Source of the DNA: an uncultured Prevotellaceae bacterium
GTDB taxonomy: Bacteria; Bacteroidota; Bacteroidia; Bacteroidales; Bacteroidaceae
Direction: 5' to 3'
DNA: 64,000 nucleotides
Assembly: GCA_900316645.1 (NCBI GenBank)
Contig: ONDP01000005.1
Location: 62,001 to 126,000, forward strand
The translations under genes and the position numbers were made by a program. How positions within the stretch are numbered: the first letter of the stretch is position 1; every line of letters begins with the position of its first letter. Below are positions 19,101 through 27,706 of the stretch, piece by piece. The notes under the pieces were generated by a model. The model was not told the origin of the DNA and ran no database searches. It saw nothing but the letters and a program-made list of their open reading frames with translations.

Positions 19101-22100
19101 AGGGATTACCCATAATGCTGACCGTATTGTCCGGACGGTTAGGATCGGCCTTGGAATAGAGTTGGTTGAACGACGTTCCGCCAACAGCTTTCGCCTTATT
19201 GCGCTCTTTCTTGAGCGAAGTAAACAGCGAGAGGTCAATATCCAACATGTTTTCTTCCGGCCATACGGCACGACAGTCTTCCACCTTATATTTATTGTAG
19301 TCGTTACGGTCAGGGGTAAGCGAGAGGGGAATCACATATTCGTAATAATTGTTCTTATAGTCATTACCAAAACGGATGAACAACGCCAGATCGCCATCCT
19401 TCAGATTGGTGTCATCAATCAGGTGGTTGGCATGGTTGAACATCTGCAGGTGCTTATAACGGCGCAAGTCGAGCATGGAGGTCTTATAGACCGCCTTCGA
19501 CTCACCGGGGGCCAGATGGCGAACCACCATATTCATCGACTGTTCGTTCTCCTCGACAAGCTGGGGCTGTGACGGGTCTGTCACACGACTGATACCAGGA
19601 GGCAACACATAGTTGACTGGACGTTTATCGTTGTTCTCCTCAATGTTGACGGCACTCACCTCCAACCTTCCACTCTCAGCCACATTCGAGATGGGCTGCT
19701 GATAGATACGCCATTCGCCTCTCACCAGGTCGAGCGAACCGAAACGCAATACGATAGGACGCTTGAACTGGGTGAGGAACATACGCATGAAACGCACACT
19801 GGTAAAATCGCTGATAGTACCTACCCTGTCGTCATACTGATCGAGGGGAATACGGAACTGATACCACTTCACCGTTTCGCGCGAACCATTACGCAGTGAG
19901 ACGCTGGCCTCACGGACATCGGTGATGTGATTATAGCCCAGTCGCATATCCTCAGGACGGATGCTGACCTTGTACTGATAGTATCGCTCGTATTCGTTAA
20001 GGGTGAAGTCCTGATTGATATCCTCCACATCGGGGAAGGTCTTGTAACTGGAATCAAATCCCTCTGTCTGCTGGTCATTGTCAGGCGAGTTGCCCTGAGG
20101 CATGTTGATACGCTTATAGCGGTCGAGGATAGAAGCCTGTCTGGCATCCAGGTCAGCACCACGGAAGTAATGATAGTTATCGTTGGCAGGGTCGGCATTC
20201 CAAGCGGCACGCACACTGTCGTTGACACTGACGCCACTCAGGAAATTTGCATAGGCAGGTTTGGCTCTTTCCTCTTCGTCGGTAAGTCCATTGAAACCCA
20301 CATCCTGCTGGGCTCGCGAGCCGGGTGAGGTGGCAAAGGCATAGACCTGAGTGGGCTGTACGGGAATCTTACCCCAGGCAGAATTGGTAAAACTGCCAGT
20401 TCCGTCCACAGGCATACCGCTCTCATAGAATTTCTTTCCATCGCGCAGGATATCCTCGCTCACCTCTCCGAGGTTAATATAAAGGTCACCACCATACTCT
20501 GAAGCATCTGGCTGCTGAGATGTATAGATAAAGGGATCCATCATCCAGAACTCGATATACTCAATGTTGGCTGACTCGAAATCGTTGGTGTCGAGTTTAC
20601 GCATCAAACCGCCCCAGCGGTCTTGCGGATTCCTCAACTTACCATTAAAATCAACATCCGTCGAGAGGTTGTAGGCACCTCGCTCATCTGGATAGTAAGC
20701 CATATTGAGCACGGGCAGTGTGGCTGTAGCACCGCTATAGGTACTCTGTTGACGGTTGGGATAGAGCTCGCTCACATAGACAGCTCTCACGTAGTGGTTG
20801 GACAACTGCTCCAAATCGCTCTTAATGTGACTGGGGGTCAGCGATGAAGAACGGTATGTGAACAGCGGGTCGATATTATACCATGCCAACAACGAACGAT
20901 TGAAGCCACTCGTTACGGAGTCCTTATCAACCTGTTCCCTGAACATGCTCGGCACACTCGACATTACCCATGACTTCGGTTCGCTCACACTGATACCGTT
21001 CTTGGCATTCTCAAAGTCGTCGATATACGAGGCATTATCCTGAGTGCCGCCTGCCTGTCCGGCTATCAGCTGGGCAAACTCACCCGTGAACGATATCTGC
21101 GAAGGCTGGGTGCAGTGCAGGAAGGGCAGTTTATTAAGCATATTGGTGAGCCACTGGCTCTCGTGTTTCCAGTTGATGTTCACACCCCACAGCATGTTAC
21201 GAAGGGGTTCCGAACCCATCGTCACCTTCGAGGTCAGCGTTTGTTCGGTAAGATATTGGAAGGTACCGCCCACTTGCAGGTCTTTCGAGAAATCGTATTC
21301 CCAGTTGAGTCCTAACATGGTCTTGCGCTGCATACCATAATCGGTATTACTTTCCAGCGACACACTGACATTGGTGCCGGCATCGATAATGCTCTGATTG
21401 AGAATGGTCACCTCGCCAGCCGAATAATCGACACTATAGTCGGAACCTTCAGTAAGGATGACACCGCCTGCCGTCACAACGACTGAACCCTGTGGCACAT
21501 TATAGGCTCCCAACGAGATTACATTGGCAGAGGTGCCCTTGAACTGGCCTATCAACAGATACTTGTTCTTGTCAGTCATCTGCTTGGCAGCCGTCCTTGT
21601 AGTATCATAGAGTTCCTGGAAGGTATAGCGTGCCACCTTGTCGGCTGGCACATTATTATTCTCCAAGAATTTGCGGAGTGTCTTGCCGAAAGGTTCTGCC
21701 GAAGGGAAGAACACACGGCCCTCGCTGACGGTATAGCCTTCCACAAAGTCGAAATAGCCATTCGGATGTGCCCTGTTGTTATTGTCCAAACGGTCGCATC
21801 CCAGTCCTCGCAACAGAGTAATGTCCTTCACTTCGGGTATATAGGTCAGATAGACACCTGCCGTATCGCTTTGGAACTTGATGTCGAGGCGGAACTTGGT
21901 CTTCTCAACATTCGACGCCAAGTAATAGACGTTCTTCATCATCAGTCGCCAGTTCTTCTGCTGTGGATTGTTGCTGGTGTTCTTCAGCGACTTCACATAC
22001 AGTGCCTCACTGGCAGTGGTCCTGTCGCTGGCAAACTCACCCACCTGATAGGTCTGTCCGCCATAAGTGTACTCATAGGCTACGGCCAGCACCTGATCGG

Positions 22101-23502
22101 TCTGCAGACTGGTCTTCAGCGAGATATATCCCATGGCTGCATTCACCTTATATTCTGAACTGTTCAAGAGGCGTGCCGAGGCCAGTTTCTCATAGTCCAC
22201 ACTACCCGTGAATCTGTCAATTCCATCGAGAACACTTGATGTACGATCCATGTTTCGGGCTTCCGAATAGGTGGTATTCATCTGGTTGTATTCATCGTTG
22301 GCATTGTTGCTGGGAAGAGCGGAGACACTCGAACCATGCCCCCAACGCGAAGAGGTACTCTCTGCCAAATCGGTAAAGGCTACGATATTGCGGGTATTGG
22401 CTGTCGTTCCCGTTTTGTTGGTCACCCATACTTCCACACGGGTAATCTGGATACCCGTCATCAGATTGGGCAGTCGCTGCATCGCCTCATCATAATGCTC
22501 CCTGAAATACTGTGCCAGGAAGAAGTGACGATTCTCTTCGTAATCGGCAACGTTCAGTTCGAATGGCGTCAGCTGCACCCCACCCTTTGACGATACACTG
22601 GTGGTCTTCGATTTCTTCTGCGAGAAGACGGTTTGCAGTTTCAAGCGTCCGAACTGCATATCCGTGCGCAAGCCAAACAGGCTGGAGGCACCTTTCACCA
22701 ACGAGTTATTGGTGGGGAATGTTACGTTACCTGCCTCTACCAGTTTGATGATTTCGTCTTCTTTGCCCTCATAGCGCAGTTTGATGTTCTTGGTATCGAA
22801 GTCGAAGGTAGCATCGGTGTTGTAATTCAGATTCATGTTCACCTTATCGCCCACCTTACCCGTTACGTTCAGATTGATTTTCTCATCGAAATCAATAGCC
22901 TTGGTGTTTCTGTTGCGTTCTGGCAACGAGGGATTGTCAATGCTCTTGAAGTTGGCACCCAGTTTCAACTCTGCCGTACCCTGTGTCTTGATACGCACAC
23001 CACCTGGACCGAATATCTTCTCTGCCGGTCCTAAATCGAAGTGCATATCCATGAAGTCGAACTTCTCCTTCCCCTTCGACGCGAAGTTGGCTGCATTCTT
23101 CTGACGGAAGAACTTGCGCAGTTCCCGCTGGCGGCTCCATTCCTGATATTCCTCGGGAGTCATCAGGATAGGGGTGTTCAGATACGAACTGCCTATCTTC
23201 GAACCTACCAGATAGTAGCCCAGAGAATCGTTGTATTCGGCTTCTTGCTTGATATTGTCAGGCATGCGCAGGTCAACAGCAGCACTGTCTAAGTCTCTGA
23301 CAAAGACGGGAGTGGTCTTCTTAACCTTCCAACGGGGATGTAACAGCGAATCGGGGATTTCCTCTTCTTCCATCAAGATGGGTTGCTCCTTAGGCGGAGG
23401 AGCAGCATTCTTCTGCTTCTGCGTCTTATCGTCTTGAGGAGACATGGCAAAAGTGCCGATGCTCAACAGGACTGCTAAAATATAGGCAACCCGCTTTCTC
23501 AA
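16123..23502 (-). CDS. sprA: SprA (Sov), giant T9SS outer-membrane translocon
   Basis: 2459 aa, matching the 2400-2500 aa of SprA/Sov. SprA forms the very large outer-membrane beta-barrel through which T9SS cargo passes. The start is TTG at 23502, needed to include the signal peptide (about residues 1-20, 'VAYILAVLLSIGTFAM'), 4 bp after ruvA; later ATGs would lose the signal. The body is rich in alternating amphipathic strands, for example 'LRFGSLDLVRGEWRIYQQ' and repeated GKVGDKVNMNLNYNT-type segments, typical of SprA N-terminal repeats. A lysine-rich low-complexity stretch lies near residues 1880-1920. The C-terminus ends in a barrel-strand pattern with terminal aromatic/basic residues (LSMKFSLTR). 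Confidence 0.95.
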   Translation of the reverse strand: MRKRVAYILAVLLSIGTFAMSPQDDKTQKQKNAAPPPKEQPILMEEEEIPDSLLHPRWKVKKTTPVFVRDLDSAAVDLRMPDNIKQEAEYNDSLGYYLVGSKIGSSYLNTPILMTPEEYQEWSRQRELRKFFRQKNAANFASKGKEKFDFMDMHFDLGPAEKIFGPGGVRIKTQGTAELKLGANFKSIDNPSLPERNRNTKAIDFDEKINLNVTGKVGDKVNMNLNYNTDATFDFDTKNIKLRYEGKEDEIIKLVEAGNVTFPTNNSLVKGASSLFGLRTDMQFGRLKLQTVFSQKKSKTTSVSSKGGVQLTPFELNVADYEENRHFFLAQYFREHYDEAMQRLPNLMTGIQITRVEVWVTNKTGTTANTRNIVAFTDLAESTSSRWGHGSSVSALPSNNANDEYNQMNTTYSEARNMDRTSSVLDGIDRFTGSVDYEKLASARLLNSSEYKVNAAMGYISLKTSLQTDQVLAVAYEYTYGGQTYQVGEFASDRTTASEALYVKSLKNTSNNPQQKNWRLMMKNVYYLASNVEKTKFRLDIKFQSDTAGVYLTYIPEVKDITLLRGLGCDRLDNNNRAHPNGYFDFVEGYTVSEGRVFFPSAEPFGKTLRKFLENNNVPADKVARYTFQELYDTTRTAAKQMTDKNKYLLIGQFKGTSANVISLGAYNVPQGSVVVTAGGVILTEGSDYSVDYSAGEVTILNQSIIDAGTNVSVSLESNTDYGMQRKTMLGLNWEYDFSKDLQVGGTFQYLTEQTLTSKVTMGSEPLRNMLWGVNINWKHESQWLTNMLNKLPFLHCTQPSQISFTGEFAQLIAGQAGGTQDNASYIDDFENAKNGISVSEPKSWVMSSVPSMFREQVDKDSVTSGFNRSLLAWYNIDPLFTYRSSSLTPSHIKSDLEQLSNHYVRAVYVSELYPNRQQSTYSGATATLPVLNMAYYPDERGAYNLSTDVDFNGKLRNPQDRWGGLMRKLDTNDFESANIEYIEFWMMDPFIYTSQQPDASEYGGDLYINLGEVSEDILRDGKKFYESGMPVDGTGSFTNSAWGKIPVQPTQVYAFATSPGSRAQQDVGFNGLTDEEERAKPAYANFLSGVSVNDSVRAAWNADPANDNYHYFRGADLDARQASILDRYKRINMPQGNSPDNDQQTEGFDSSYKTFPDVEDINQDFTLNEYERYYQYKVSIRPEDMRLGYNHITDVREASVSLRNGSRETVKWYQFRIPLDQYDDRVGTISDFTSVRFMRMFLTQFKRPIVLRFGSLDLVRGEWRIYQQPISNVAESGRLEVSAVNIEENNDKRPVNYVLPPGISRVTDPSQPQLVEENEQSMNMVVRHLAPGESKAVYKTSMLDLRRYKHLQMFNHANHLIDDTNLKDGDLALFIRFGNDYKNNYYEYVIPLSLTPDRNDYNKYKVEDCRAVWPEENMLDIDLSLFTSLKKERNKAKAVGGTSFNQLYSKADPNRPDNTVSIMGNPSLGEVKTMMIGVRNISNEQKSGEVWVDELRLMETNSKGGWAASGALNMQLSDIGSFNMTGKIMTAGFGGLEEGILQRSMEDYKTYSITANVDLGKFFPDKAKVSAPLYYSVTKEERRPKYNPLDTDMELKDALDATANQHERDSIESIAVTKTTNTNFSLSNVRVGIKTKRHPMPYDPANFSFSYSHSHRYTSGETTVYEKDDQWRGSLNYSWSPVFKPWEPFKKSKSKSKWAQYPKQLGLNWLPQNISFNTEMMRSYYELQERDMEDLGGQKLPATFNSQFLWNREFSIRWDLTKNLHLNFQSATRAEIKEPYDERPINKDLYPDRYEAWKDSVWHSIRHFGDPLDYRQQFTASLQLPLNKLPIFDWVTADATYNSSYNWLRGTELEDGTSLGNTISNNRQLNINGNFNMETLYNHIPFLKKANERFKKAAATPARTKKTTQKNKNAKQTKQEEKILPKNQNAWQKEVTLSADSAVIVNHGKKTKKLSVIARTKDGKKYSLKYKVLDENRIRIKNLDTVQIMLSVAPKPAAEKQWWYKPAQSAARVLMMVRSIGISYRNQYSMSIPGFLPNIGDAFGQRTGSVMAPGLGFAFGMVDDSYIQKAHDNGWLFNIDSLASPATTNLTRDLQIRATLEPVRDLKIDLNASRTETKALSIQYVYPGMPTTQSGTFTMTTISLKSALEGIGDANNGFHSASFERFCNMLTTFQQRAEAHYGRAVDPYSASVMIPAFLSAYTSSGGSSLSFFPALTRLLPNWTVRYTGLSRLPWFRDTFKSVTLNHAYKSIYAVGSYTSAAGNTSPLGFNVPTVSLNESFSPLLGIDVTFQNNLTAKVEYRTTRVLNLSMTSIQINESRSNDWVVGLAYKISDFNIFGTKGNRKVKKAQRGSRRNANNDQQTTSRAPRTGVNHDLNLRLDFSLRKQAAITRDIASMTSAASSGNTALKISFMADYTLSRLLTLSAYYDRQTNTPLLSSSSYPTTTHDFGLSMKFSLTR

Positions 23503-23506
23503 AATC

Positions 23507-24109
23507 CTACTTGATTTGTTTCAAGGCCAATTTAACCACTTGCTCCACTGGTGCGTCAGGCTGTTCCTGCAGAATGGCTACAACCACTTTCTGCGTGGGA
23601 GCCGGGGCGAAGCCTAACATCGTCAGGGCTGCCACAGCCTCGTCGCGGACAGCATTATTGATAGGAGCAGCCATCGTACCGCCTGCAGGTATTTCGTCGG
23701 CAATACCTAGGGCTACGATCTTGTCGCGCAAATCAACGATGATGCGCTGCGCTGTCATCTTACCAATACCCTTGATACCTTTCACCAGACGTTCGTTACC
23801 TGTCGAGATGGCTGTACAGAGTTCCTGCACACTCATCGACGAAAGCATCATACGAGCCGTATTAGGTCCTACCCCACTGACCGTAATCAACAGTTCAAAC
23901 ATCTCGCGTTCTTTCTTGTTCACAAAACCGTAAAGTACATAGGCATCTTCGCGAATCGACTCATAAACGTAGAGTTTCACGTCCTTCTTGCCTTGAATAG
24001 CACTATAGGTGTTCAGCGAGATATTCAGGCCATATCCCACACCAGCTGCTTCAACAGTTGCCAAAGCGGGAGTCAGTTCTGTCAACTCTCCCTTGATATA
24101 ATCTATCAT
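23507..24109 (-). CDS. ruvA: Holliday junction DNA helicase subunit RuvA
   Basis: 200 aa from the ATG at 24109 (MIDYIKGEL); a GTG two codons earlier is also in frame. RuvA binds Holliday junctions and loads RuvB. The OB-fold domain is at the N-terminus, two helix-hairpin-helix motifs follow ('[15 protein letters not shown]' and '[19 protein letters not shown]'), and domain III ends the protein. It is directly followed by sprA (4-bp gap), an arrangement known in other Bacteroidetes. A perfect 16-bp palindrome lies 9 bp upstream of the start. Confidence 0.96.
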   Translation of the reverse strand: MIDYIKGELTELTPALATVEAAGVGYGLNISLNTYSAIQGKKDVKLYVYESIREDAYVLYGFVNKKEREMFELLITVSGVGPNTARMMLSSMSVQELCTAISTGNERLVKGIKGIGKMTAQRIIVDLRDKIVALGIADEIPAGGTMAAPINNAVRDEAVAALTMLGFAPAPTQKVVVAILQEQPDAPVEQVVKLALKQIK

Positions 24110-24118
24110 ACGCACGTA

Positions 24119-24134
24119 ATTGTATTAATACAAT
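24119..24134. promoter_or_regulatory. Perfect 16-bp palindrome upstream of ruvA
   Basis: ATTGTATTAATACAAT is a perfect palindrome ending 9 bp before the ruvA ATG. A related TATTGTATT occurs again near 24161. It could be an operator in the ruvA-ddh divergent region, or an mRNA hairpin blocking ribosome access. No known regulator is assigned. Confidence 0.5.
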
Positions 24135-24257
24135 CTTTTAAACGTAATTTGCTTACGATTTATTGTATTTAAGGCTCAAATACAAGCTATTTGTTACAAA
24201 AGGTTACTTTTCTTGAAATTTTTCTTCCGTTTCGTTACGTATTTCAGCAAAAAAGTG

Positions 24258-24265
24258 TAATTTTG
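24258..24265 (+). promoter_or_regulatory. -7 box TAATTTTG of ddh
   Basis: TAATTTTG matches TAnnTTTG and lies 44 bp before the ddh ATG. The -33 region is weak (TTTCG about 24 bp upstream). Confidence 0.55.
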
Positions 24266-24309
24266 CAACCGATTTTGACGTAAAAACAACTAAATAAAAT
24301 AGAAGAAAG

Positions 24310-25209
24310 ATGAAAAAGATTCGTGCAGCCGTCGTTGGATACGGAAATATCGGCAAATTTACCATCGAGGCCCTTGAGGCTTCTGCCGATTTCGAGATTG
24401 CAGGAGTAGTGCGCCGCCATGGTGCTGATGACAAGCCCGCTGAGCTGGCTCCCTATGAGGTTGTGAAGGATATCAAGGAGTTGAAGGATGTCGACGTTGC
24501 CATCCTCGCCACCCCTACCCGCTCATGCGAGGAATATGCCAAGCAGATTCTGCCTTTAGGCATCAACACCGTCGATTCTTTCGATATCCACACCAATATC
24601 CGTGGCTATCGTGAGCGACTGATGGAGCTAAACAAGCAGACTGGTACAGTGAGTGTGATTGCTGCAGGCTGGGACCCAGGTTCCGACTCTATCGTCCGCA
24701 CCCTGATGCAGAGCCTTGCCCCCAAAGGACTGAGCTACACCAACTTCGGTCCCGGTATGTCGATGGGCCACTCGGTTTGCGTACGCTCGAAGGCTGGAGT
24801 AAAGAATGCCCTTTCTATGACGATTCCCCTCGGTGAGGGTATTCACCGTCGTATGGTATATGTTGAACTGGAGGATGGTGCCAAGTTAGAAGATGTCACT
24901 GCAGCCATCAAGGCCGACCCATACTTCGCTAACGACGAGACGCACGTCTTTGCCGTCGAGTCAGTGGACGCTGTCCGCGACATGGGTCATGGAGTCAACC
25001 TCGTTCGCAAGGGTGTCAGTGGTAAGACGCAGAACCAGCGCTTCGAGTTCAATATGAGCATCAACAACCCCGCTCTGACGGCTCAGGTATTAGTCAATGT
25101 AGCTCGCGCCTCTATGCGTCAGCAGCCTGGTTGCTACACCATGATTGAGATTCCTGTTATCGACATGCTCCCAGGCGAACGTGCCGACCTCATCGAGCAC
25201 TTGGTATAA
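24310..25209 (+). CDS. ddh: meso-Diaminopimelate D-dehydrogenase
   Basis: 299 aa. Single-step route from tetrahydrodipicolinate to meso-diaminopimelate, for lysine and peptidoglycan synthesis. The N-terminal Rossmann motif 'VVGYGNIGKFTIEAL' binds NADPH; 'DSFDIHTNI', 'AAGWDPGSDS' and 'GPGMSMGHSV' are substrate-pocket segments of Ddh. It has its own -7 box and is followed by a strong terminator, so it is probably a single-gene transcript. Confidence 0.95.
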   Translation: MKKIRAAVVGYGNIGKFTIEALEASADFEIAGVVRRHGADDKPAELAPYEVVKDIKELKDVDVAILATPTRSCEEYAKQILPLGINTVDSFDIHTNIRGYRERLMELNKQTGTVSVIAAGWDPGSDSIVRTLMQSLAPKGLSYTNFGPGMSMGHSVCVRSKAGVKNALSMTIPLGEGIHRRMVYVELEDGAKLEDVTAAIKADPYFANDETHVFAVESVDAVRDMGHGVNLVRKGVSGKTQNQRFEFNMSINNPALTAQVLVNVARASMRQQPGCYTMIEIPVIDMLPGERADLIEHLV

Positions 25210-25243
25210 AAAATCCAATCTTAATTAAAAAGGTATATACTGA

Positions 25244-25311
25244 CCAGACTGGCTATGCTGAGACCGTACTTTTTGTGTACGACGAACAGATAGCCAGTCT
25301 GGATTTTTTCT
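25244..25311 (+). terminator. Two-tier hairpin terminator after ddh
   Basis: CCAGACTGGCTAT (25244-25256) pairs perfectly over 13 bp with ATAGCCAGTCTGG (25290-25302), followed by ATTTTTTCT. The 33-nt loop holds a second stem, CGTAC...GTACG. It is a Rho-independent terminator for ddh, with an unusually long and structured loop. Confidence 0.85.
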
Positions 25312-25327
25312 TTCTGCCGGATGTAAA

Positions 25328-25361
25328 CAATAAAACGGGGAGGGTGTCCGTTTATTTATTG
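25328..25361 (+). promoter_or_regulatory. Imperfect hairpin abutting the porE-like start codon
   Basis: CAATAAAACGG (25328-25338) pairs with CCGTTTATTTATTG (25348-25361) with a three-base bulge. It ends one base before the ATG at 25363 and would occlude translation initiation when folded. Confidence 0.45.
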
Positions 25362-25362
25362 T

Positions 25363-27390
25363 ATGCGCAAAGTAACAGTGATGCTCATGGTTTGTATTAT
25401 CCTCTTAGGATGCAGTGCCGACCATGCAATGAAGAAAGGTGATAAGTATTATGCTCTCGGCGAATATTTCGACGCTGCAGCACAATACCGGAAGGCGTAT
25501 GCCCAAACCCCTACCAAGGAACGGAAGCTGCGCGGCCAGAGAGCTCTGAAACTGGCAGACTGCTATCGCCGCATCAACTACACCCAGCGCGCCATTGCCG
25601 CCTATCGCAATGCCTTGCGCTATGGACAACAGGACTCTCTGACACAACTCTACTTAGGACAGCAACTGATGAAAAATGCCAGTTATAAGGAGGCTGGACA
25701 GGTGTTCGACTTGATGCTGGTCGATTCTGTTGCTGCACAAAGTCCAGCCTTTGTCAACATGCTGGCACAGATTGGTAAACGTTCTTCGCATCAGGCTCCC
25801 ATCTGGAAACAGGAGGGGTCACGCTATACGGTGAAGCGCGAAAACATCTTTAATTCCCGCCGTGCTGAATACTCGCCCGTACTGGGTGGCGAAAATAACG
25901 ACCGCCTCTATTTCACCTCAACCCGCAACGAAGCGACAGGCGACGAACTGAGTGGTATTACCGGTACGAAAAACGGTGACATCTTTGTATCACAGAAAGA
26001 TGAGCAGGGCAAGTGGCAACGTCCACAAGTGATTGACTCAGAACTGAATACGCCTGAGGACGAGGGCGCCTGCTGTCTGACACCGGATGGACACACAATG
26101 TATCTGACCATTTGTCAGACAGACAACAACTATCCCCGCTATGCCAAGATAGCCTCGTCGCACCGTTCGGATGCAGCATGGGCCAAAGCACAGGTAGTGG
26201 AAATCAGTCGCGACACCTTTTCACTCTATGCGCATCCTGCCGTCAGTCCAGATGGCAAATGGCTTTACTTCGTCAGCGACATGCCTGGTGGCGAAGGAGG
26301 AAAGGACATCTGGCGCGTGCGTCTTTCAGAAGCATCTGGACTGGGTGGCGTCGAGAATCTTGGAGCACCCATCAACACTCCTGGCGACGAGCTTTTCCCC
26401 ACTTTCCGTCCCAATGGTGACCTCTATTTCTCCAGCAACGGGCATGAAGGTATGGGAGGTCTCGACATCTTTATCGCCAAGCCCAATGCCTTCGGATGGC
26501 AGTTGGAACATCCCGGATTCCCCCTCAATTCACAAGGCGACGACTTCGGAATGACTTTCGAAGGTATGCTCAACAAAGGATTCTTCTCGTCGAACAGAGG
26601 CGACGCCCATGGGTGGGACCATATCTATTCGTTCGAAAATCCTGAAATCATCCAGACAGTGAAAGGCTGGGTGTATGAACAGGACGGCTACGAACTGCCT
26701 CAGGCGCTGGTCTATCTGGTAGGCAACGACGGCACTAACCAAAAGCTTAGCGTCAAGGCCGACGGTTCGTTTACCTATCAGATTAAGCCTAACGTCGATT
26801 ACGTCATGCTGGGCACCTGTGCCGGCTATCTGAATCATAAGGAGGAACTCCGCGTAGAACCCGCTACCGATTCTGAGGAATACGTGTTGCAATTCCCTCT
26901 GGCCAGCATCACGGCTCCAGTATTGATTGACAATATCTTCTACGACTTCGACCGTGCTTCCCTCCGACCTGAGTCAACCGAGGCTTTGGACAAACTCGTT
27001 GTATTGCTCAACGAGAATCCGCACGTCACCATCCAACTGGCAGCCCATTGCGACTACAAAGGCAGTGCGGAATACAATATCAGACTCTCGCAACGCCGAG
27101 CAGAATCGGTGGTTAACTATCTGATTAGCAAGGGTATCAAGAAAGAACGCCTGTCGCCTAAGGGCTATGGCAAGACAAGTCCGAAGGTCATCAAAAGGAA
27201 GTTGACGGAGAAATACACCTTCTTGAAAGAAAATGACGTTCTGACGGAAGACTACGTCAGAACGCTATCACCAGAAGCGCAGGACATTTGTAACCAGCTC
27301 AACCGTCGCACGGAATTCCGTGTCACCAGCACCACCTATGGTATGTTCGACAAGGAGGGACACCTCATTTCACGGCCCGCTGATAACTGA
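25363..27390 (+). CDS. porE: PorE-like T9SS lipoprotein (TPR, beta-propeller, CRD, OmpA)
   Basis: 675 aa. Lipobox LLGC with Cys17. Domains in order: TPR-like helices about residues 18-130; PD40/WD40-type beta-propeller blades about 160-430 ('SPDGKWLYFVSDMPGGEGGKD' shortened: SPDGKWLYFVSD); a carboxypeptidase-regulatory-like domain about 430-510 ('VKGWVYEQDGYELPQALVYL'); and an OmpA peptidoglycan-binding domain about 520-665 ('IFYDFDRASLRPESTEALDKL' region and 'LSQRRAESVVNYL'). This order and length match PorE of Porphyromonas gingivalis, a peptidoglycan-anchored T9SS component. Assignment by architecture; other OmpA/PD40 lipoproteins exist in the phylum. Its 3' end overlaps the convergent 113-aa ORF by 26 bp. 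Confidence 0.8.
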   Translation: MRKVTVMLMVCIILLGCSADHAMKKGDKYYALGEYFDAAAQYRKAYAQTPTKERKLRGQRALKLADCYRRINYTQRAIAAYRNALRYGQQDSLTQLYLGQQLMKNASYKEAGQVFDLMLVDSVAAQSPAFVNMLAQIGKRSSHQAPIWKQEGSRYTVKRENIFNSRRAEYSPVLGGENNDRLYFTSTRNEATGDELSGITGTKNGDIFVSQKDEQGKWQRPQVIDSELNTPEDEGACCLTPDGHTMYLTICQTDNNYPRYAKIASSHRSDAAWAKAQVVEISRDTFSLYAHPAVSPDGKWLYFVSDMPGGEGGKDIWRVRLSEASGLGGVENLGAPINTPGDELFPTFRPNGDLYFSSNGHEGMGGLDIFIAKPNAFGWQLEHPGFPLNSQGDDFGMTFEGMLNKGFFSSNRGDAHGWDHIYSFENPEIIQTVKGWVYEQDGYELPQALVYLVGNDGTNQKLSVKADGSFTYQIKPNVDYVMLGTCAGYLNHKEELRVEPATDSEEYVLQFPLASITAPVLIDNIFYDFDRASLRPESTEALDKLVVLLNENPHVTIQLAAHCDYKGSAEYNIRLSQRRAESVVNYLISKGIKKERLSPKGYGKTSPKVIKRKLTEKYTFLKENDVLTEDYVRTLSPEAQDICNQLNRRTEFRVTSTTYGMFDKEGHLISRPADN

Positions 27391-27706
27391 TTACCTCGTA
27401 GATACCAATCATCAACAGACTGAACAGTGCAAAGACCACCATCAGGGGATTCACCTGTGGCGGTTCTGCCAGTGTAGTGCGCAGGAACACCTCCATCTGC
27501 ACCAGCAGTAACTCAAATCCGTGGAACACATAGAACAGGATACCGGCTATCAGGATGCAGCCTGCCGTCCAGATGCGCGTGAACCACTGCATGTTACGCA
27601 CTGGCAACTGGCTCATCACCCGTTCCGTAAATCCATTATCGTCTATCGTCTGCTGAGCAGCCTCGCTGAAGAACTGTCTGAGCAGTATATCATTCTTTTC
27701 ATCCAT
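27365..27706 (-). CDS. Small two-TM protein (DUF5056-like) after an ECF sigma gene
   Basis: 113 aa. About 40 N-terminal soluble residues ('MDEKNDILLRQFFSEAAQQ', 'GFTERVMSQLP') precede two transmembrane helices (about 46-65 and 86-106). Sequence and context recall small Bacteroides proteins filed as DUF5056. It overlaps the sigma gene by 8 bp (ATGGATGA) and is the last gene of that run. A soluble N-terminus plus membrane anchor next to an ECF sigma factor suggests an anti-sigma role, but no zinc anti-sigma motif is seen, so this is inference only. Confidence 0.7.
   Translation of the reverse strand: MDEKNDILLRQFFSEAAQQTIDDNGFTERVMSQLPVRNMQWFTRIWTAGCILIAGILFYVFHGFELLLVQMEVFLRTTLAEPPQVNPLMVVFALFSLLMIGIYEVISYQRAVK

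Noticed and set aside
24266-24309. Lysine riboswitch before ddh
   Set aside because: The leader after the predicted promoter is under 45 nt; no aptamer fits.
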